DNA of 64,000 nt from Amia ocellicauda. Lineage: Eukaryota > Chordata > Actinopteri > Amiiformes > Amiidae. The stretch is from NCBI RefSeq assembly GCF_036373705.1, contig NC_089850.1, positions 19,015,256-19,079,255 on the forward strand, read 5' to 3'. The translations under genes and the position numbers were made by a program. This document shows positions 26,201 to 38,600 of this stretch, in pieces. Positions within the stretch are counted from its first letter, which is position 1, and each line of letters starts with the position of its first letter. The notes beneath the pieces were generated by a model, which was given only the letters and a program-made list of their open reading frames with translations, was not told the origin of the DNA and searched no databases.

Positions 26201-27335
26201 CGATCCTGTGCTCTGATCCTTTGAAAACACTGAACTGAAAATACTAAACTCTGAACTTCTACTACAGCCAAGGTAAAAGACTTGAATGCTTCCGATTTCT
26301 CCTCTTACGAAATGTGTGTTTCTTCTTGTAGGAAAAATCCATCTTTACAGGTTAGTAGATAATATTGAGCTTTTCAAATTCAGTCTCGATAATACAAAAT
26401 ACAAAATTAAAAAGCGGTAGTGCAAGTTCAACCAATCACCTCCCAGCTTGCCCCGGTCCATTGCGGAGGTCACCACAGCGCTCGCAGTCCCACAGAATGA
26501 GATGGAGAGAGAGCGAGGCACGAGGCAAAAGATCGCCACGTTATGCCACTACTTGCCCGCAGTTGCACCCCAGGGTGTCTATTTGATGCACACCCTTACC
26601 TTCCTGCAGTTTTACTAGCCCTCCCTCGATCGGTTGACTTTTTCTCCCCCTGGTCACAAAACCCATCCTTTTAAAAATGACAAATGAGCACCCACTGGTC
26701 CAAAACAAAAAAGAAAAGATTTGCATTTGAGAACCCTTAGATTAGCACCCTGAATAAATTACGTGACATTTGCCCATTTCTTTGCATCCCCCCCAATATG
26801 GAAAAAAACAGCAGACATCAACTTAGCGTGACCCTAAACGTATTGACATGGCCTCCCTATGCCAGTCACTCGGTTATGGTTCGCCTTTGCTGTTCTTCCA
26901 GTGGTTCCCCTAGTAGGGCCGTGAGAGGGAAGCCAAGCCGAGTAAACTGGCTTAGTCTTAGAGACGGGACTATATTCCCTAGAGCTCAGGTTAGCGTGTA
27001 GCTCGGGAAGAACATGGACACAAAATGTTAACCAGGTGGGTATGGCAGGCATCTCTGAGGACAGGAGAGCCACGTCTGGAGAGAGAGGGCGGGAGGACAG
27101 GGGAGCAGGTGGGGACGGGCCAGAGTTAGAGGTCACAGGTCATGTTGCGTTGCACAAGAAGCGGTAGCTGGCGCTTGAGCAAGAAGTCGTGCCCGCACCC
27201 CCCCCGCTGGAGATCCCAGGGCAAACAGCTGGACATGCCATGCAAGCGGAGGAAGGGGATGTAAATGGGGGAAGCGCTGAAACTCCAGCCCCAGGCTTAT
27301 GAAGGCCTGACGTGTCCGAGTCCCTGCTCTACGAT
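23230..27335 (-). other. pnoc-znf395 interval and znf395 3' UTR
   Basis: The two genes converge tail to tail. The znf395 stop is at 27336-27338, and its 3' UTR extends leftward for an unknown length. An ATTAAA on the minus strand near 24849-24854 is one candidate poly(A) signal, which would give a UTR of about 2.5 kb. No coding exon is seen. A partly palindromic repeat with 'cctggtcctgga' and 'ccctccaggaccgg' ends may occupy about 23885-24150. Confidence 0.45.
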
Positions 27336-27447
27336 TCAGTCCAGGAAGCGCTGGCAGGCCTTCTTCCAGCGGCAGGCAGTGCACCACTGGTCCCGGTGCT
27401 CGATGCCGTACACCTTACGACACTTTTTAGCTTCTCCTCTGGCTTTC
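27336..27447 (-). other. znf395: znf395 C-clamp exon with stop
   Basis: Acceptor CTTTTTCTTGCAG at 27448. It encodes [17 protein letters not shown], then [18 protein letters not shown] and TGA. This carboxyl terminus is nearly identical across the family and binds DNA with the zinc finger in the mammalian proteins. Confidence 0.95.
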
Positions 27448-30400
27448 CTGCAAGAAAAAGACAACAAGACTGACTATTTCGCCATGGCAGTGCCTGTCAA
27501 ATTAAAAATGACTCCGACTACATCAAAACAAGTGCAATCTGATCGAACGTCCGCTCAGCTTTCTAGGCGGTTTCTTCCTTTGCACCAGGGGTTTCCAGCC
27601 CTTCTCCTGGAGACCAACTGTCCTGCTGATTTTTCTTCCAGCTAATTGCTCAGTTACTTAATTGAAACCTTCACTGGACTAATCATTTGCTTAATTTGAC
27701 TTTCCAAATTGTTTAGCTAACAAAAGGTCTTCAAATCTCTAGCGGTTTTACATTTATAATTAACTGACAGGCAAACTAGGACATTGCGTCCCCAGGACCA
27801 GGGCTGAGACTGACCGGCTTAAAAAAAAAAAAAAAAAAAAAAGACAAAAACAAATGTACAATAGAGATACTGACCTTGAAGTGCAGTGTCCCCTGGGGGG
27901 CGAGCCACTGCCTGCGGGGTGAGACCTACAGGGGGCGCTGTGCTGCTGCAGCCACTGCTCCCCCACACTGACGGAGCGGCTGCGGAAAGGAGCGACCTGC
28001 GGAGGACACGGAGGACACTGAGACACTGTGCCAACACAGCAGTGCAGAACACAGCAGGGGTGTCCAGCTCCTGTCCCGTCACAGGTAAGAAATCAACCCA
28101 CCGCCTCCACGGTAGCGCTTAAGGGGAACGATGCTGGAAAGGATGTAAGCAGCACCGGTGTAGCCCTTGTTCTTGGTTCTTATGCGAACACACTGCGGCA
28201 TCACGGGTCTCTGAATCATCAGCACCTTTCAGCACTAGGGGATGTTGCTAAACTGGGCTAACGCAGCCAATAAGTGGCTCCATTAACTCAAGTGGAATCG
28301 AATTAAAACGAACGCTGAGGAGTTGTCACCCCGCCCCCCACCCCAATTATGTCCTTGCCTGGTTCATTTAGATTGCTTGCTTTAGTTATTATAGGTCACA
28401 GATTTAGTTACACTCAAAATGTCTGATAAACACAGCTGCACTCAGAGATCTTTGCAATTGCTGTAAGCTGCCACCAGAGGGCATCACTATTCAAAATAAG
28501 TCAGACAAACACCTAATGGAGCTCATGAACTAGCTGTCAATCAATCCGTCTCAATGGCCCAGTTCTTGTCCATGTTTTACTGGAACAGAAACGTTAGTAA
28601 TGAATCAATAAACAATTCCTTCTTCAAGTCTCTCTCTAGTTTTCATTCATTTAAAACGGCAGACGGGCTGCTACGCCGAATGTCGAGGTGCCTGATGCCA
28701 AATGCCGAAGCACGTCCCATTTCCGTTTCTCACCTGTGTGCTCTGGGTGATGGCAGGAGCAGGCGTCCAGGAGAACAAGGTGGGGGAGGCTGGGCTGGGG
28801 GCCACCTGGACGGGAGGGCTGGCCTGCGGAGATCAGAGACAGAGCTGGTCAGGGTATGGTGTACGGCGCAATTTTAAGTAATTCCACACGACTCCCTCCC
28901 AGTGTGAAGCCACCACCGCAGATTGACTGAGAAACCGGGCCTACCTGATAGGAGTGTTCGGAGCGCACTTGCCAGAAGCTGCTGGGGGCCGACTGGCTCA
29001 GAGGGCTGGGCTGCTGTGCCTCGGAGGCCGGCAGCTCTGCCAGGCGAGTCCCAGGCCCCGTGGAACTGTGCTGGACGGGGCAGGGGGGAGAGGCTGGGGA
29101 GGGCAGGCGGGGGGAACAGGGGGACGCAGTCTCCGCCTCTCGGCTGACTTCAGTGTAGTAAAAATCCTCCTCTCTGCGGGAACGCTCCAGATCGGTGCTG
29201 TGTCTGGAGAGAGGGAGGGGAGAACGAAAAGAAACTTTAAAAAAATGAAAGGAATCTCTGGCCATGTTTTTTTAATCTTTAAAATAAAGACCTTTAATTA
29301 TTCCTCTGATTTTTATAACATTCATTAGTGCATGTGCTTTTAGACTATTCGTTTATCAACTAGACTATTTTTACAGCCTTCTACAGTTGACAGATTAAAT
29401 GTATCCAGTTTTGCTTCACTCGCAGCCTGATCACAACCTCCTTATTTCAGTACAACCAATAACGATCAATGCCCAAGAATATCGGAGAATCCTGGGCTGA
29501 AGGAGGGCAACAGCACAACACACCACATTACATCAGCAAACAGAACACAAAGCCCAGAGGAATCCACAATGCACTGTAATGATCCTGGGGACAGGGACTG
29601 CCATAAAACTCAGCTCACCTGAGATGAAGAGTTCGAATGTGTCTCTTTATTCCGACCACGGACGTCAGGATTTTCCCACAGTTTGGCCACAGACACTTGT
29701 ACACCACTTTCATCGAGTTCTGGGGAGAGAAGTCAAGGTTTGCGTGAGGAAATATAAAGACATCTACTTTTTAATAGCAAACGGGGTGAAAAAACAGGCC
29801 TACCCGATTCTCAATCCCATCAAAATCACAAACTGATCTTTAGGGTTACGCTACATTGATACACAAGCACAAAAGGGCGATATTGGCTTCATAGAAACGA
29901 ACCCATGTACACGAATCGACATGAGCTCCTCACACCACTGACACTGAATACACCCAGGCGCCTACCTTCCTCTTCCTGGGGGTCGGATCATCGAACAGCA
30001 CGTGCTCCAGCTCCATGTCCAGGCCCTCGTCGGTGGGCGTCGCCTGCTGTCCGTCCTCGGCGATCGGGGGGGAGGGTGCGGGGCTGCCGTTCCCCCGATC
30101 CCAGCTCCAATAGCCGCTGCTGCCACTGTCCGACAGCTCGCCGCATTCCATCGCCCCAGCCGCTGCCGGCACGGCACCGCCCCCTACAGGACGCCGCAGA
30201 GAGGAATGTTTCGCAAGACGGCAAGTTTTGGGCCAGTGGTCTTCTCTTCTACCTTCTACCCCATTACTTTCCCTTTAATGTCTAGACTGATTTTTACAGC
30301 AATGTTGTTACCTTTCGCATAGCATATATTGTGTGTGAGTGATTGTTAAATGACACGAGGCATGCAAATAACAACAACAACAACAACAATGATCTGGCCA

Positions 30401-31259
30401 GCATCTACTCACTGTTGGGCATGTCCTTCTGAGAGGTGCTCTGGACCACTGGGCTGCAGGAGAGGCTGGTCAGGACCATGGCAGCCATGATCTCATCCAT
30501 GTCCACAGCTTCAGGGCTCTTGTAGCTACAGATATTGAGACAGAGCATTGAGTAAAAACCCCAGTCCAGTCCAGACAAAGCACAGCAGTGTGGTGTCCCT
30601 GTCGGAGGTGGGCAGGGTGATGAAGGCACTCACCTTTTGGGCACAGCAATGCTGGAGGAGACGCGGCGAGGCTGGGATGGCTCGGGAGAGGAGCTCATGA
30701 GCCACACATCCTCAATCTTGCGGAGGGTGTGTTGGGCCAACGCAGGCAGGAACACAGACACCTCGTTGTCTACATGGTTGTGCTGTTCCACCACCCCGGC
30801 ACACTCCTGCCCGCAGCAGCTCACGAACACCTGCGGACACAGACGCAAAGGTCAGACCCATCTCAAGCACCTTCCAATCACCTGGTCATGTCAAGGGGGC
30901 TGGGCTGGTCTGGGACGAATCCAAAGCAGTGCGAAGGAAGGTTGTTCGCAAACCCTCTCAAAATGTGTCTAATCTCCAGGCTTTTTTAGGTTTGTGTTCA
31001 TTTTTACCTTCTGTCCTGGGTACAGCTTGAAGTGGCTGAGAGTCTGGAAGCCAGGCCCCACAATGCTGTCTCGGGGGTAGTCCTGACGCCGCCCATCTTC
31101 CAGGGCCACCGTATATGAGTTGGCTGCCCCACCAGACTCCGACTGCATAGCTTCAATCTGCCCTGGCACCAGAATCCCATCTCCAGACGGGCATGGCGCA
31201 CACACCAGTGTGCCCAGTGGAGATCTCTTCCCCAGACGCATGGGGAGAACCAACGCCAT
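27336..31259 (-). CDS. znf395: Zinc finger protein 395 (nine coding exons)
   Basis: Nuclear DNA-binding factor of the ZNF395/ZNF704/SLC2A4RG family. Exons in transcript order: 31259-31008, 30830-30634, 30525-30413, 30183-29966, 29719-29619, 29203-28945, 28823-28734, 27996-27875, 27447-27336. All phases agree, giving 1464 nt and 487 residues (human about 513). The start [16 protein letters not shown] resembles human ZNF395. Next come a GQECAG/DVWL region (about 85-149), [19 protein letters not shown] (about 159-177), a PRKRK basic signal (256-260), one C2H2 finger (Cys269, Cys274, His287, His292), the [10 protein letters not shown] motif and SAPSSFW. The last exon is a C-clamp (Cys460, 473, 476, 482). 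SAPSSFW, the amino terminus and the PNOC neighbour favour znf395 over its paralogues. Exon 7 diverges most. Confidence 0.93.
27586..27812. repeat. Palindromic hAT-like MITE in znf395 intron 8
   Basis: The ends CAGGGGTTTCCAGCCC and, in reverse complement, CAGTCTCAGCCCTGG are partly complementary, each followed by a 'cctgg' segment. An AT-rich middle lies between. It resembles the element at 48676-48946, but I see no clean 8-bp duplication here. A poly(A) run at about 27821-27842 follows. Confidence 0.5.
29619..29719 (-). other. znf395: znf395 C2H2 zinc-finger exon
   Basis: The acceptor is CTCCCCAG and the donor CTCAG/GTGAGC. It enters in phase 0 and leaves in phase 2. It encodes [12 protein letters not shown]...IKRHIRTLH with C-x4-C-x12-H-x4-H spacing, the family's single classical finger. 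Confidence 0.93.
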
Positions 31260-31296
31260 CGCTCGAACCTCGGGTCACGTACTCTCACTGCTGTTC
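31008..31296 (-). other. znf395: znf395 first coding exon
   Basis: Acceptor CTGTCTCAG at 31297, then 37 bases of 5' UTR and the ATG at 31259-31257. It ends CCAGGACAGAAG/GTAAAA. The PGQK ending matches the human junction before the GQEC exon. Confidence 0.88.
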
Positions 31297-31309
31297 CTGA
31301 GACAGATGG

Positions 31310-34300
31310 GGGGGGAAAACACAAATCAGCGAGGCCCGCTCCAGTGCACAACAGTGTCTTTCGCCCCTTTCACACCAGGACCCCAGCCTGTGTTATGACA
31401 CTTTTTAGCAAACCAGATTAGGTTTGTCATGAGTGGGAAAGCATCACACAAGGGTAGAGAGGGGTTTGGTCCAGAGCAACGTGCCTCAGGAGATGGACCA
31501 GCCAGCACTAACCTGGGCAAAGCAAGACAAAAGTCCCAACACATTGCATGCTTCTTTTAGAAACCTGCAAATCATCAGCACCTGGGGGGCACTGGGAGAT
31601 GGGAGTTAAACCAAACGTGACCGGCTAACACACCCAGCCCGTGCTTCTATTCATACAGCCCCGCCTCCCCTCATCTCCTCATCTCCTGTTCCCATTGAAA
31701 TCCTCATCTCCTGATTGACTGTCTTTCCCAAACCCCAAACCTCATGAGAACTCACTCCACCCACCTGAACAGGTGACCAGATAACTATTACTCTTCTGTA
31801 ATTAGTAGGCTTTGCACCATGATGTATGTTTCAAAATGCAAATGGTATTGAGGCAGGATGATGAATCTCATGCACAACTTTTGTTGCATCAGCCTGTTAG
31901 GAAATACAGTAAAACACCGAAAGAGTCACCAATTCCTTCTCGTGCCTAGGGGAAAATAACTGGACTGATTATGTGCAAAGCTTGCACATCTGAAGATAGA
32001 AAAACGGTCCTACGTATTTGAGCTCCTGCGAAATACAGTCATCATCATCATCATCATCTACTGAGGTGTCACAATTCAGCTAGATAAACTCCACTCCTGC
32101 TCAATGGGCTTCAAAATGTGTCACAAGGGTTACTTGTCCCTGACTTTGCAAGAACCTGAGAGATGCTCACAAAATCAGTCTGCCCTGCTAATTCTTGTGT
32201 AACTTAGGGCTTGTGGGTTTGTCTAATGATGTATGCTAACTCAAAAGAGAATAAAGTGCTGCTACTGCTCAATGGTTGTCAAGTAGTCTCCTGGGAATTG
32301 AAATTAGTGCTGCACAATGTTGTATACCCCAGATGAAGCATTACAAAGTTTCCACCTGAAATACTTGAGCGCTTTCCTGCATTACTTCCTCTCGTTTGTC
32401 TTAAGGGAGGCTTTTCGTCTTTTGGCTAATTTGAAGAGGAAGTCAGCAATTCATATCACCCCAACAAAAACAATTGAAACAGTCACAAGGACACAGAACC
32501 TCTGCAGGAAGGGCAATGGTGAATTAAATTCCATTAGAGCAACATTCAGAGCATAAATCATTGCGGTCCAACCTGGGGTCTTACAGATGACACCCAGGGA
32601 GTCTCAGAAATGGTACAGCACTGTGTCCTCAGAAGGTTTCGCGGCAAGCCCGTTTTGCTCAAAAGCATCTAAACCCATAGTGCCAATCATGGAGAAGCTG
32701 CATTTAATTTTCCGTTAGTGTACCGATTTGAGGATTTTCATCACTTTTTCTTTCCTCACTGGAGTAAATTAGGCTGCAAGTTGCTTTTTTTTTTTTTTTT
32801 TTTTTAAGGGTTAACTTTGAAAAGCGAATCGTCTGTAAAGAGTTTTAAGTGCCAGAATAGAATAACTCGCTTATAAAGCAAACAAAGCAAAACTCAAAAC
32901 TATGCCAGGGTGACTCGCTGAGTCATGATTTTAGATGAAACCTGCTTGCGAGAATGGAGTATGACGTCAGACACGTAGCTGACAAACGTCACGTATCACA
33001 ACCCCGGCAGATGTCAATGAAAAGCATCACTTTGCGCAACATCCTGCCCTTTGCCCAAGCAGATGAATCATTTCCACCGCAAATTAGGCATGCACGTATC
33101 AACCCGCACAATGTAAACAGCAAAAAGATCTATGAAAACAAGGCACTATAAAAACGCATGCCAAGACACCCATCTAAATATGCGCTCTTAAAGAAATGGA
33201 TACAGCACTGTGAGCTGCACTACATCAACTGAGGCGAATAAAGTACAACAATTTATACCGCTTAGATTTGAAAAACAAACACAAAAACGTGTTCAGGCTC
33301 CTCTCGATTTAAAAATTAATGGAATGTGGGCCAACCCGAAATGTCAATGAAAGACGTAGTTATATATAAAATATAGCACCTATAGCTACATTTGCATAGA
33401 TGATCACTGTATTTCTTAACATTTTAGAACTGTGCCATCTATTTTTACTGTTGTTGTGGTTTAATCTCACGTACCGTTTTCTTAAATACCAATGCAAACG
33501 AGATCTAGTTATACATAGAGGGGAGAAAATTGAAATAAAAGACGCCACACAAAGAAAAGAAAAAATATCACTGCAACTTTGGTGCCCATGCAGGTTCAAA
33601 CTTTGGCAGGCTGTTTTATATATACATTATTAATATTGTGCATGCATGCAACAAATCGTGCGTTTCGATTTAGACAAAATGCGTCTTTCCTGATGAGCAA
33701 ATGGACAACAGTCACGGGTTATGAATGAAAGCGCGGCTGGTTCAGTAGGGAGGACACAATCACCTCCAACGCGTTCATAAAACGTGACATTTAAATATTA
33801 AAATACACTGCCGGACTTCCTGCTCCGCTTCAATGTGCTGTACAGGGGAAACCGTTTGTTAAAACCGACCCAAACCCACTCACAGGTGTCAATCAAACAA
33901 AGCCTCTGCTCGCGTTGCTGCAGCGCAGATGTCCGCAGTCCGGCGCAGATCTGCACAATCCCCGCGCTCCCATTGGTGGAGCCGCGCAGACCCGCGCAGG
34001 ACCGCGGAAAGCTGCGCTACAGCACCGCGACCTGGATAGTCGGAGCTGCGCCAATGCAACCCGACCTGGCCACGCCCCCCCCAGAGACCCCCGCTCGGGT
34101 TTGTTTTTGCACCCGGCATCTTCCTCCAAACAGCTCCCAAATATGAGCCGCCCAGTTGCTACAGCCACCAGCAGGCCGAAACTCCTGCGCAAGTCCACAG
34201 CCACCCAGCGCCGCATGCCCTCGACAATCACACACAAACGCGCCGAGCTGAGCAGCCGTGCGAGGAGGGGCCGTGTTGTTTATGGAGCAGCTTTATTTGA

Positions 34301-34640
34301 TTTATTTTCTCCAATGCATCAACAATACACAACTCCTAACTTAAGTCAAATCGGTCGGTTCGACACCAGCACACGTCCCCAATTGCAATATAATAACTGC
34401 AAATACAAGCGAAAAGTAACCATACAAGAGCGACGGGAGATTAGATCTAGTTCAAACCAGCTTCAGCCTGGGTTATTAAATCATACCCAGCACAACCTCC
34501 ATATGTTCTGCTTTAAAAATAAAAAAAGGCAGCAATCACGCTCAGCCCACCGCACCGCACATTCGAGAACTCCCGGAGAACTCGACAGCGCGTTCGCAAC
34601 ACGCGTACGGTCGGAAAAATAAAGTTTCAAAGGCCATCGC
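31310..34640 (-). other. znf395: znf395 5' intron
   Basis: About 3.3 kb between the coding start exon and the predicted non-coding first exon. It contains a T20 tract near 32787 and a dense AP-1/CRE motif group at 32911-32995. No coding exon is supported. Confidence 0.5.
32911..32995. promoter_or_regulatory. AP-1/CRE motif cluster
   Basis: TGACTC and GAGTCA face each other at 32911-32925. A perfect CRE, TGACGTCA, is at 32962-32969, and a CRE-like AACGTCACG is near 32986. Together they suggest a bZIP-responsive enhancer in the znf395 5' intron. Function is inferred from motifs only. Confidence 0.4.
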
Positions 34641-35860
34641 ACGTACCTCTGCCTCCGCCGCGCACACCCCCTGGCTCAGACCTCGGCTCTGACCGGCAAC
34701 AACTTAAAATCGCTCTTTTCAAAGCCTGCAAACATGTTCTCCTACAGGAGTACGCAAAACGCGGGCCGGAGCCACAAGGTGCTCGGATTGGGGGCGGCGA
34801 ACCCCACTCATCCGCCCCCCACGCAGAAGTAACTATGCCACCCCAGAAGTATGGCACGTGCCGTTATTCGTCAACGTCTGGGTCCTTTACCTGCCTGCGC
34901 GGCGTGTTTTTGTCTCCAGTCGGACGTGTCGCACTCCCTTCCGCATGGCCGTCCGCGCCGTGTTTTCCCAGCGGCCCCCTCTCCGGCGCTGCGTCGCTGT
35001 AGTAAACAAGCTGCCCACATGTCAGCAGCGAGGGCCGCCATTGGCCGCCGTGTGCTTTCCAGACACACGCCCCACTAGCCGGAGTTGTTTATACCACTCG
35101 GAGCTGCTGTGCTGGGCTGTGAACACAAAGGGGTATGGCAGTGTGTGCGGATCCCCCCCTCACAGTTATAGGCAAATATATAACATAACACGATGCACGA
35201 CTCAGGGTGCATGTGCACAGTGCCTTGAATAAGTCCCAGCTAGGGAGGTGTTGCACACACCCACTATGCATCCATTGATTGTGCCCCACGTTTACACATT
35301 AGGCATTCGTCCGATCTCGATCCCTTAACTAGAGTCGTTTTTCTGATGTCGCTGTTTGCTGCCGCACATCCTGCTCTCCGGGGACGGACGCCGGTTAGTA
35401 GCGAGGATGTCGCCGTCGATCGCTCTGAATCGGGGCCACCTTCGCGGCGTGGAAAGTGACGTGCATTGAACAGGATGTGTGCAGCGCCGGTACAAACCTG
35501 TTTTCTGCCTGGCTGTGCAGGCGAGAGGCTGAGGGGGAGGGTCAGTGTGTTGTTAATCGGTGCAATTAATATACAGGCGCATTGCACCGGTGAGGACCCG
35601 TGCATAGCCTGCGCCGGGCTGTGCTGGGTGTGTTTTGTTGTGTCTTTAAAAGGCACGGTGTATGTAACAGTATGCAACCTCGCTCCCTCTCCCCCGTCCA
35701 CCCGTGTTGGTGCAAACACAGCGCCTGTGCGTACGTGCGCCGCGACACGTGTCCGCCTGTGTCACGTCTCTCGCAGCAGCAGCCCGCGCCGGGGGGGCTG
35801 GTACCTCTGTGTGCAACCCCCCAGGCCTGATCCACAATGCAATCCATCTGCTGTGCCTTT
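33880..35860. promoter_or_regulatory. znf395: CpG island at znf395 promoter
   Basis: A GC- and CpG-rich block about 2 kb long, in sharp contrast to flanking AT-rich DNA. It covers the predicted znf395 first exon. Long open frames on both strands here follow from the scarcity of stop codons. No TATA box is evident, as is usual for island promoters. Confidence 0.6.
34647..34880 (-). other. znf395: Predicted znf395 non-coding exon 1
   Basis: A strong minus-strand donor, AGAG/GTACGT, lies at 34647/34646 inside the CpG island. No acceptable coding frame links it to the first coding exon, so it would be 5' UTR. The upstream limit is a guess. Confidence 0.4.
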
Positions 35861-35899
35861 AAATGTACTTTGCGCGCAGGCAGTGCCCGAGAGAGGCGC

Positions 35900-37680
35900 G
35901 TCTTGCACGTTCTTTCGTCAAGTTTGTCAACAATCCTGCAAAATAAAAAAACAAATCCTCCCATTAAAACATGTACACAAACCCATGACGGTTATTAGGT
36001 TTCCGCTGTTTTGTTCTTCCTATGCGCAGATTGAAAATAAACAGGTTACTTGGGAACTCTATGCTTACTTGGAATTCAATTATTCTGCATTATTGAGGGA
36101 GCGGAGTAAATTCCACGACACATGCGCAATGCACTTAATAGCCTTAACTGCAGCTGACGTCCTTGGGAGAGGTATGGGGATGGCTTTCTCTCTGAACCCC
36201 TGTCTGAGTGACACTCCCAGTTTTCTGTCCGATATGGTGTTGGTAGATATACACAGGTCTCGGCACACATTTAAAGTCAGTCCTGGCCTTCGGAGTGGCC
36301 CACAGTGTCACAGGAAAGCAAAGGGCTTAGCAGAAAAGTGGGCTGTGCCTTGAACACCAAAGGGCCCCCAAATGGTAAAACGGTGCTTGCTATAAAGACT
36401 GACAGGGCAGGGGGTAGGGACTAGGAAGGACAAACAAACCCAGCTCCAGCAGCCGCAGTTGGTATATGATGCCTAAATTAAATTGTTATGAGATAATCAT
36501 TAACCCACACGGTCCTAAAAATGCCCAAAGCACTCTCCCTGACTTGTCAAGGCTGATGCAAGACATTCTCTCTCTGTCACTTTTGCGGCTGCATTTTTAT
36601 TTACCCCCCACCCCAGAGCAAGGCTGTAAGTTGGGACTGCACAACAGCAATACATTAGGCTGTGTGTTAATAGGAATCTGTTGTGTCCGGGCTGCAGCAG
36701 TTCTCAGGGGTCAAACTTTGGGCATAATTGCAACATCTGGGTTACTGTAAGCACACCGTATTAGTTATTGCTTCCCACTAGCCTCCGAACTGCCATGCTT
36801 CACTTGGCAGCTGATCGGCAGATAAATAAAAACATTTGAAAACTAAAAATAATAAAAGCAACATCTTGAACGAGGTTAAACACATAAGTCACAGGAAGCG
36901 AACCGCTGCAGTGGAGACACAGTGGATGCTCTGTGAGAAAGGCCTGTCATTAAATGACCAGAATGTCTCACCTTGCGGTTCAGAAGGAAAACCTAGGCGC
37001 ACAATGCTGACTGGGTAGTACAGATAAATGTGATGCAAACCTCACAAGGTTTAATGATTCATCCGGAATTGGCAGGTGAGTCCAGGCAACGTGATCTGGG
37101 TCGTGTAGTCAATGGCAACCCTTCCAATAGAAAAACAGTTATAGTCTTTTAAAGAAACAGAATTGTCTTGCAGTCCTCTTCCTGCTTGATCACTTCACTG
37201 CCAACCGCATTTCTGCATTGACCGCAACCTCTAACCTACGACCTCTGTCCTTTCCATGCAAACTTATGTTACCACCAGTTGTGACTTTCCTCTCTGCCAT
37301 GTAAGACAGGGGTGTCAAACTCAGTTTCTGGAGGCCTGCAGTATCATCTGCATTTTGTTCCAACCAACCCAGCTGTCAGCTATCTAATTGGTCTTCTTAC
37401 ACGACTGCCTGGATGGATTTAACATTCCTCTCCAGTCTCCAAAACCGCCTGTGCGTACTGTGTCTCGAGGCAAAGAGCATATTTTAAGCTACCTGGTATT
37501 AAAATACAGTATGAAAAAATTCACATACTTTAAAGTACTGAAATGACATTCTTTTCAATCATATAGGGATCCTTATAATAAGATAAAATCCTGGACTATT
37601 TACACAAAAAAAGCCTATAAAAACCCTTTAATTTGATTGACACTTTTAAAAATAAATAAATACATACATACATAGATACA
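35900..37680. other. Intergenic, znf395 upstream
   Basis: No gene is recognised. It includes one long open frame that starts in the CpG island (35466-36353, plus), treated in findings, and a short hAT-like fragment at 37307. Confidence 0.5.
37307..37400 (+). repeat. Possible hAT-type end fragment
   Basis: It begins CAGGGGTGTCAAACTCAG, followed by 'tctggaggcctgcag'. This end type is common in fish hAT-derived repeats. The other end was not found. Confidence 0.3.
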
Positions 37681-37682
37681 TA

Positions 37683-38600
37683 CAGTGCCTATAGAAAGTC
37701 TACACCCCCTTGAACTTTTTTCAGATTTTGTTGTTTTAGTGCCTCAGAGTTTCATGCATACAATTAGGATACTTTTCCAGTTATCTACATACTATACTAC
37801 AAGGGGGGAAAATATGTTATTTTGTGAAACAATATTATATATTAAACATACAAAACTGAAGTATCACCTTTAGCAGCAATTACAGCTGTGAGTCTGTTGG
37901 GACAGGTCTCTAACAACTTGGCACACCTAGATTTGGCAATATTTGGCCATTCTTCTTTACAAAATGGTTCAAACTCTGTCAAGTTCCTTGGGGAGTGTTG
38001 ATGGACATCAATATTCAAGTCATGCCACCAATTTTCAGTTGGATTGTGGTCAGAACTCTGACTAGGCCACTCAAGGACATTTACCTTTCTGTTCCTTAGC
38101 CGCTCCAGTGTAGTTTTGGCGGTGTGCTTCAGGTCGTTGTCATGCTGAAAAGTGTGTCCCAGTGTCAGCTTTCTTGCAGAAGGCAGCAGGTTTTCCTCAA
38201 GGACCTTTCAATACTTTGCTCCATTCATTTTCCCTTCTATCCAGACAAGTGCCCCAGTCCCTCCTGATGAGAAACATCACCATAACATGATGCTGTCAAC
38301 GCCATGCTTCACAGTCGGGATGGTGTTCTTTGGGTGATGTGCTGTGCTGGGTTTGAACCAAATATAGTAGTTTGCATTTAGGTCAAAAAATTCCATTTGA
38401 GTGTCGTCAGACCACAGACCTTTTTGCCACATGGTTACAGAATCTCCTGAGTGTTTTTTTGTTGCATACTTCAAACAGGATTCAAGGTGGCCTTTCGTGA
38501 GTCTTTCTTGTAATTCTTGACACTTTTATATGGTTTGCATGCCTCATCTGTGACCTCAAACTGGATCAGATTAACTAAGCCTTGTAGGGTAGCTTTCCTG
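37683..38600 (-). mobile_element. Decayed Tc1-like transposon, partial
   Basis: It starts with a Tc1-style end, TA then CAGTGCCTATAGAAAG, at 37681. The interior, read on the minus strand, encodes broken transposase pieces such as [12 protein letters not shown] (catalytic Asp region) and [12 protein letters not shown] at 38277-38474. Many frame breaks and no clear right terminal repeat show an old, truncated copy. It differs from both other Tc1 families here. Confidence 0.8.

Noticed and set aside
28818..28823. Apparent frame mismatch at znf395 exon 7 requiring a shifted acceptor
   Set aside because: Recounting the five-G run at 28797-28801 showed that the exon is 90 bases from acceptor 28824 and in phase. 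No frameshift is present.
33915..34622. 235-codon plus-strand open frame opposite the znf395 promoter
   Set aside because: It lies in a CpG island where stop codons are rare. It is Arg/Ser/Pro-rich with no recognisable domain, and frames on the other strand are equally open.
35264..35964. Overlapping minus-strand open frames of 151 and 132 codons
   Set aside because: Same GC-rich cause. They overlap each other in different frames and show no homology or splice support.
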